DNA of 54,204 bases from Nonomuraea sp. SYSU D8015 (GTDB taxonomy: Bacteria > Actinomycetota > Actinomycetes > Streptosporangiales > Streptosporangiaceae), in the NCBI RefSeq assembly GCF_008065375.1, contig NZ_VJYI01000040.1, forward strand, positions 1 through 54,204, written 5' to 3'. Shown piece by piece: positions 50,077-54,204 of this stretch (positions within the stretch are counted from its first letter, which is position 1; each line of letters opens with the position of its first letter). A program made the translations under genes and the position numbers. The notes beneath the pieces were generated by a model. It saw nothing but the letters and a program-made list of their open reading frames with translations. It did not search any database and was not told the origin of the DNA.

Positions 50077-51358
50077 CAAGCACCTCCTTCGGCACGACAC
50101 GTCGTTTTCGCGCCTACAGTGGAAAGCACCTGGACGACCTCACTCGACGTGCGGGCCTCGGCACAGAGGAACGCCTTGCGGTGCGTGCGGTGGCGACCGT
50201 GCTTCCCTTTCGCGTCAACGCCTACGTTCTCGACGAGCTGATCGATTGGTCGGCGGCGCCCGGCGACCCGATTTACCGGCTGGTGTTCCCGCAGCCGGAC
50301 ATGCTGCCTGCGCAGGACGTCGCGCGGCTGGCCGGCCTGATCAGACGTGAGGCGCCGCAGGCGGAGCCAGCGAGATCCGGGCTCGCCTCAACCCGCACCC
50401 CGCCGGACAACTCCAGCTCAACGTGCCGAGCATGGATGAGGAGCCGGTCAACGGAGTACAGCACAAGTATCCCGAGACCGCGCTGGTGTTTCCGAAGCAG
50501 GGACAGACCTGCCACGCGTACTGCACCTACTGCTTCCGGTGGGCCCAGTTCGTGGGTGAGCCGGATCTGAAAATGGCCACCGGCGAGATCGATCGCATCA
50601 TCGCCTATGTTCGTGCCCATCCCCAGATCACCAGCGTCCTGTTGACCGGCGGCGATCCGATGATCATGGGCGAGCCGGTGCTGCGGCGCTACATCGAGCC
50701 GCTCCTGGAGCTGGAGCAGATCGAATCGGTGCGCATCGGCACCAAGTCCTTGGCCTACTGGCCACAGCGCTTCGTCAGCGATCCCGATGCCGACGACACC
50801 CTGCGCCTGTTCGAACGTGTGGTGGCCGCCGGCAAGACGCTCGCCTTCCAAGCGCACTTCTCCCATCCTCGCGAGTTGGAGCCGGAGCTGGTCGGCCACG
50901 CCGTCCAGCGCATTGCGGGCACCGGCGCGGTCATCCGCACGCAGGCGCCGCTGATCAGGGGCATCAACGACGAGCCGGGCACCTGGGCGGCCATGTGGCG
51001 GCGCCAGCACGTGATGGGCATGGTGCCGTACTACATGTTCGTGGAGCGCGACACCGGTCCGCAGGACTACTTCGCCGTCCCGCTGGCCAGGGCGTTCGAG
51101 GTTTTCCGGGATGCTTATGCGTCGGTGTCGGGGCTGTGCCGGACAGTACGGGGCCCGTCGATGTCGGCCACTCCCGGCAAGGTGTGCGTCGACGGCGTGG
51201 CAGAGGTCGGCGGTCGCCAGGTGTTCGTGCTGCACCTCCTCCAGGCTCGCGATCCGGCACTGGTGGGCAGGCCGTTCTTCGCCGACTACGACCCCCATGC
51301 GCTGTGGCTGTCGGATCTGCGACCGGCATTCGCCGAACGGTTCCCATGGCAGGCATGA
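50073..51358 (+). pseudogene. KamA-family radical SAM aminomutase, frameshifted
   Basis: Frame one (50073 to about 50365) codes an N-terminal helical part (FRAYSGKHLDDLTRRAGLGT, VLPFRVNAYVLDELIDWSAA). Frame two, to 51358, codes the radical SAM core: CHAYCTYCFRW holds the CxxxCxxC iron-sulphur motif, then VLLTGGDPMIMG and KTLAFQAHFSHP. A one-base deletion near 50355 (GAGCC-AGCGAG) separates them. KamA-type lysine 2,3-aminomutases move an amino group using SAM and PLP; the exact substrate is unknown. Except for the frameshift all parts seem present, so it could be functional if the indel is an error. Leader copy J precedes it. Confidence 0.75.
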
Positions 51359-51626
51359 GCCCGGCCATGGCCGAGAGCCGGAGCAGCCGCCTGGTACGAC
51401 GGGATGATCTCCGAGCATAGCCATCTCGCCCCTGCACTCAGCCGACGATCAGGTATTCCTTGGGCAGCGGCGCTGACCGGTCTTGAGACGGGGACATCAA
51501 GGTCGTCCACTCGCCGGGAAGTCGCAGTCCATTGCTGCCCGGGACTGCCCGGGGAGTGGGAGACCAACACGGCTTAAGTAAGAACCGCCCATCGGCGCTG
51601 GACCGCCTCCTGACAGACCTGGCCTG
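51359..51626. other. intergenic region
   Basis: No gene seen. A partial match to the leader element (CGCCGGGAAGTC at 51512-51523) lacks the other half and is probably chance. Confidence 0.35.
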
Positions 51627-51759
51627 TCAGCCGGCACGGCGGACCGTGCGGCGCACGGCCAGGCCGCAGAGAGCGCCGACGCGAGCGTCAGCGCCTCCCC
51701 ACACCTCGTCCGCAGAACTGCACCGGCCCACTCGCCCAGCCCTTGTAATGTGGCCGGCG

Positions 51760-52892
51760 TGGCCCATAGGTAGCGCAGCCATAGGTACGGCACACACAAC
51801 GCGATAGTGACCACGGTCACCACCAGGCCATACTTGGTGAACTGCCAGAAATTGATCGGCGTGCCGTTGCGGGCCGCGATGCCCAGGATGACCACATTGG
51901 AGCCCGGCGGAGGCCCACAGCAGGCCCATCGTGGTGAGCCCGAGCTGTCCCTGGGTGGCCTCGGCCGCGGCCCGTGAGATCTGGCCGATCACGCCGGTCT
52001 CCACCAGCGCGCCCACCATCACGAACAGCCCGGCGAAGAACACCAGGGTCGGCCACTCCACCTCGCCGATCGCGCCCCGCGTGGTGACCTTCGTGACGGC
52101 CACCAGGATGCCCGCGCCCAAGATGGCCACCACCGACGGCTCGTAGTGCAGCACAGGGTGCAGCACGAACGCCGCCATCGCCAGGGCCAGCACCGCCAGG
52201 CTCTGCCACAGCAGCCGCCGGTCCGCGATGGCCTCGCGCTCGTCCAGCGCCATCACCTCCGCCGCCCGTTCGGGGTCGTAGCGGAAGAACTTGCGGAACA
52301 GGATCCGGCACATCCCGATGAAGACGACCATAAGAATGATCACGAGTGGCGTCATGTGGATGAGGAAGTCGTTGAAGCTCAGTCCGGCGCGGCTCGCGAT
52401 GATGACGTTCGGCGGGTCGCCGACCAGCGTGGCGGCGCCGCCGATGTTGGAGGCCATCGCCTCGGCGATCAGAAACGGCGCCGCCGGCAGCGCCAGCCGC
52501 TCGCACACCAGGAACGTCACCGGCGCGATCAGCAGCACGGTGGTGAGGTTGCCCAGCAGCGCCGAGGCGATCGCAGTGATCACCACCAGCAGCACCATCA
52601 ACCGGTCCGGACACCCCTTGGCGCGTTTGACCGCCCCGATCGCCAAGTACTCGAAGATCCCGGTCAGTTTCAGCACGCCGACGATGACCATCATCCCGAG
52701 CAGCAGGAAGATGACGTTCCAATCGATGCCTGTCAACTCAGAGAAGAAGGCCGCTTCGGCGTCGGTGGCGTGGATCAGCAGCATGATCCCCGCTCCGCCG
52801 AGCGCCGCCACGACACGGTGGATCTTCTCGGTGGCGATCAGCGCGTACGCGGCCAAGAAGACCGCCACCGCCGCCCATGCGGTGACGGTCAC
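51760..52892 (-). pseudogene. ArsB/NhaD-type transporter, second copy with internal deletion
   Basis: Close paralogue of the gene at 38352-39641, with the same start (MTVTAWAAVAVFLAAYALIA). Near 51905, after LLWASAG, about 160 bp are missing, removing the SAIVDNIPYV to AVGAAA segment and shifting the frame; the true tail (VILGIAARNGTPINFWQFTK, YLWLRYL) continues in another frame to about 51765. The called ORF reads on to 51627 only because of the shift. It lacks one helical hairpin plus part of the anion-binding loop and is very unlikely to work. Confidence 0.75.
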
Positions 52893-52992
52893 GCGGCCAC
52901 CGCCCAGTCCAGCAGCGCCTGGAGCGTCACGGCGCCCAGCAGCCGCCCATCGTCCACCACCGCCACGAGCGGGCTGCGAGTGCGAGCCATCA
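52889..52992 (-). pseudogene. CBS-domain protein, C-terminal relic of the second module
   Basis: The minus frame MARTRSPLVAVVDDGRLLGA-VTLQALLDWAVAA-stop equals the end of the CBS gene at 39638-40081 with few changes. Its stop overlaps the ArsB copy start as in the intact pair. The 5' three quarters and the promoter were replaced by the SDR gene, whose stop is at 52990. Confidence 0.65.
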
Positions 52993-53778
52993 GCGCCGCC
53001 CCGGGGTGGTCCTGTCGGTGGTGTCGAGGTGCTGCGTCATCATGGCTTGTCCGGACGTCCAGCCGCCGTCCACCGTGATTTCCGCGCCGGTCATGTACGA
53101 GGCCGCGTCCGAGATGAGGAAGGACACCGCCTCGCCGATCTCCTCCGGGACGCCGATCCGGCCCAGCGGGGCCAGCGGGAAGTTGCCTTCTCCCAACTGC
53201 GCGTTACGCTCCATGGTCATCGGGGTGTAGATGACGCCCGGGTTGACGGCGTTGACTCGAATCCGGTGGCGGCCCAGCTCCGCCGCGGCGATCTTGGTCA
53301 GGCCGCGGACGCCCCACTTGGACGCCCCGTACCCCGAGACCCCAGGAAGCCCGATCAGTCCCGAAATGGAGGCGATGTTGACGATCGAGCCGCCGCCGGC
53401 CGCCCGCATCGCTTCGATGACCGCCTTCAACCCGAGGAACACCCCGGTCAGGTTGACCTTCAGCACCCGTTCGAACTGCTCCAGCGTCTCGCTCTCGAGA
53501 GGTGCCCCCGCGGCGATCCCGGCGTTGTTGACCAGGCCGTCCACCCGGCCGTAGCGCTCGACGGTCGCCTCAACCACGCTCTTCCAGTCATCCTCGCTGG
53601 TCACGTCGTGACGGAGGAACAGGCCCCCGATCGCGGAGGCGGTCTTCGCACCCTGTTCGTCGAGCAGGTCGGTGACTACCACCTTGGCTTCGTCCCGAGC
53701 CATGCGGGCGGCCACGGCCGCACCGATCCCGCGGGCGCCACCCGTCACGATCACTACCTTCTCCTGCAGGCCAGACAT
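52990..53778 (-). CDS. short-chain dehydrogenase/reductase
   Basis: A 262-residue classical SDR. Cofactor motif TGGARGIG (12-19), NNAG (84-87), catalytic Ser137, Tyr150 and Lys154 (SxxxxxxxxxxxxYxxxK), and the PG motif NAVNPGVIYTPM. The acidic residue after the second strand (VVTDLL) favours NAD. Closest in feel to 3-alpha/20-beta-hydroxysteroid dehydrogenases; the substrate is inferred only. The last residues (DTTDRTTPGRR) extend beyond the family and run into the CBS relic, so the natural stop may have been lost. Downstream of the ferredoxin and P450 on the same strand. Confidence 0.88.
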   Translation of the reverse strand: MSGLQEKVVIVTGGARGIGAAVAARMARDEAKVVVTDLLDEQGAKTASAIGGLFLRHDVTSEDDWKSVVEATVERYGRVDGLVNNAGIAAGAPLESETLEQFERVLKVNLTGVFLGLKAVIEAMRAAGGGSIVNIASISGLIGLPGVSGYGASKWGVRGLTKIAAAELGRHRIRVNAVNPGVIYTPMTMERNAQLGEGNFPLAPLGRIGVPEEIGEAVSFLISDAASYMTGAEITVDGGWTSGQAMMTQHLDTTDRTTPGRR

Positions 53779-53816
53779 GCTCGTCCCTTCCTGTTGTGTC
53801 GATTCGTTGAGCTGAG

Positions 53817-53987
53817 TCAGCGGCGCAGCCGGACAGCCGCGGCTGCGGCCTCGCGCAGCTCCTCGGGGGGCTCAGGGCGGAGTACCGCGACCAGTCCGTC
53901 GTCGTCCTCCTGGTCGAAGACCTCTGGCGCGGTGAGCGTGCACATGCCGGCGCTGATGCAGGCGGTGGTGTCCGCGGTGATCCGCAT
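53817..53987 (-). CDS. small ferredoxin, [3Fe-4S] type
   Basis: A 56-residue ORF too short to appear in ordinary ORF lists: RITADTTACISAGMCTLTAP, EVFDQEDDDGLVAVL and a C-terminal Arg/Ala tail. It has the N-terminal C-x5-C pattern of the ferredoxins that pair with actinobacterial P450s, but the third, C-terminal cysteine is absent: the tail reads LREAAAAAVRLRR instead of carrying the usual CPxxA/V. It may thus lack a ligand or be frameshifted near its end. The ATG at 53987 lies 7 nt after the P450 stop, so it is co-transcribed and is the expected electron donor. Confidence 0.6.
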   Translation of the reverse strand: MRITADTTACISAGMCTLTAPEVFDQEDDDGLVAVLRPEPPEELREAAAAAVRLRR

Positions 53988-53994
53988 GCTCGGC

Positions 53995-54204
53995 CTACCA
54001 GGTGACGGGCAACTCGTGGATGCCGTACGCGAGATTGCCGTGCTTGTAGGGCAGATCGTCCACCGGCACGGCGACCCGCAGGGTGGGGATGCGCCTGAAC
54101 AGGGTGGAGAAGGCGATCTCCAGCTCCGCCCGGGCGAGGTTCTGCCCGAGGCACTGGTGCACGCCGTAGCCGAAGGCGACGTGGTGCCGGTTGCCGCGGT
54201 GAAC
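53995..54204 (-). CDS. cytochrome P450, C-terminal part (runs off the window)
   Basis: The last 69 codons of a P450: heme-binding loop HVAFGYGVHQCLGQNLARAE with the axial cysteine, then the L-helix and the terminal strands (LPYKHGNLAYGIHELPVTW, stop at 53995-53997). The sequence resembles the CYP105/CYP107-type bacterial enzymes that hydroxylate secondary metabolites or xenobiotics. The rest lies beyond the right edge. It is the first visible gene of a P450-ferredoxin-SDR operon. Confidence 0.85.
   Translation of the reverse strand, partial: VHRGNRHHVAFGYGVHQCLGQNLARAELEIAFSTLFRRIPTLRVAVPVDDLPYKHGNLAYGIHELPVTW

Noticed and set aside
51512..51523. Eleventh copy of the leader element
   Set aside because: Only 12 nt match and the CTGGTCGGC half is missing.
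1..54204. CRISPR arrays, tRNA or rRNA genes
   Set aside because: No regularly spaced direct repeats with unique spacers and no tRNA- or rRNA-like sequence were noticed on reading; a tRNAscan or Infernal run would be decisive.

Overview
The window reads as a chromosomal stretch from a very GC-rich actinomycete, most like Streptosporangiaceae (Nonomuraea/Streptosporangium type). The clues are strong G/C third-position bias, GTG starts, many 4-bp start/stop overlaps, Sec-secreted small proteins, and relatives typical of that group: actinobacterial phospholipase A2, nSTAND-WD40 NTPases, DUF2029 mannosyltransferases and SpoIIE phosphatases. No rRNA, tRNA or CRISPR array was seen.

Region by region. 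0-3.9 kb holds an MFS transporter, an autoregulated MerR gene with a textbook 19-bp-spaced promoter, a frameshifted carboxymuconolactone decarboxylase and a 5'-truncated HAD hydrolase. 3.9-6.3 kb holds a complete IS256-type element and a truncated ISL3 transposase. 6.4-9.2 kb holds two convergent secreted hydrolases. 9.3-11 kb is decayed DNA: a coiled-coil gene fused to a TAXI-protein relic, an IS5 remnant and a small frameshifted gene. 11.3-14.5 kb holds an ArsR-like regulator and a carboxylesterase pseudogene. 15.2-23.5 kb looks like plasmid- or integrative-element-derived DNA: zinc-ribbon protein, single-strand binding protein, small conserved genes, a von Willebrand A gene split by a 4.4-kb IS21-family element that carries unrelated secreted-protein genes, a Myb-like DNA-binding protein and a serine recombinase. 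24-26.5 kb holds four small secreted proteins, and 26.8-30.4 kb a 1217-residue HTH-NTPase-TM-WD40 signalling protein. 30.7-36.2 kb holds an HxlR regulator divergent from a membrane protein, a relaxase-like coiled-coil relic, a NUDIX-peptidase E operon and a frameshifted DUF998 gene.

36.3-50.1 kb is the most unusual part. Ten copies of a nearly invariant 24-nt element sit just upstream of almost every transcription unit there: CBS-ArsB transporter, alpha/beta hydrolase, CocE hydrolase-epimerase-monooxygenase operon, an ABC relic, a two-TM protein, a mannosyltransferase, a SpoIIE phosphatase and a KamA radical SAM gene. In seven copies a -10-like hexamer ends 6-8 nt before the element, so it would be the extreme 5' end of the mRNA. 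Each copy can be read as a leaderless GTG ORF starting M-[C/S/R]-R-E-[V/A]-W-S-A. In three cases that ORF ends in a GTGA overlap with the downstream start codon. This looks like a family of leader RNAs or leader peptides that I cannot name.

51.4-54.2 kb has a degraded second copy of the CBS-ArsB module, then an SDR, a short ferredoxin and the end of a cytochrome P450, which form one operon running off the right edge.

Single-base frameshifts, often in C or G runs, are unusually common across the window. They may be real decay or sequencing errors, and several pseudogene calls depend on which.
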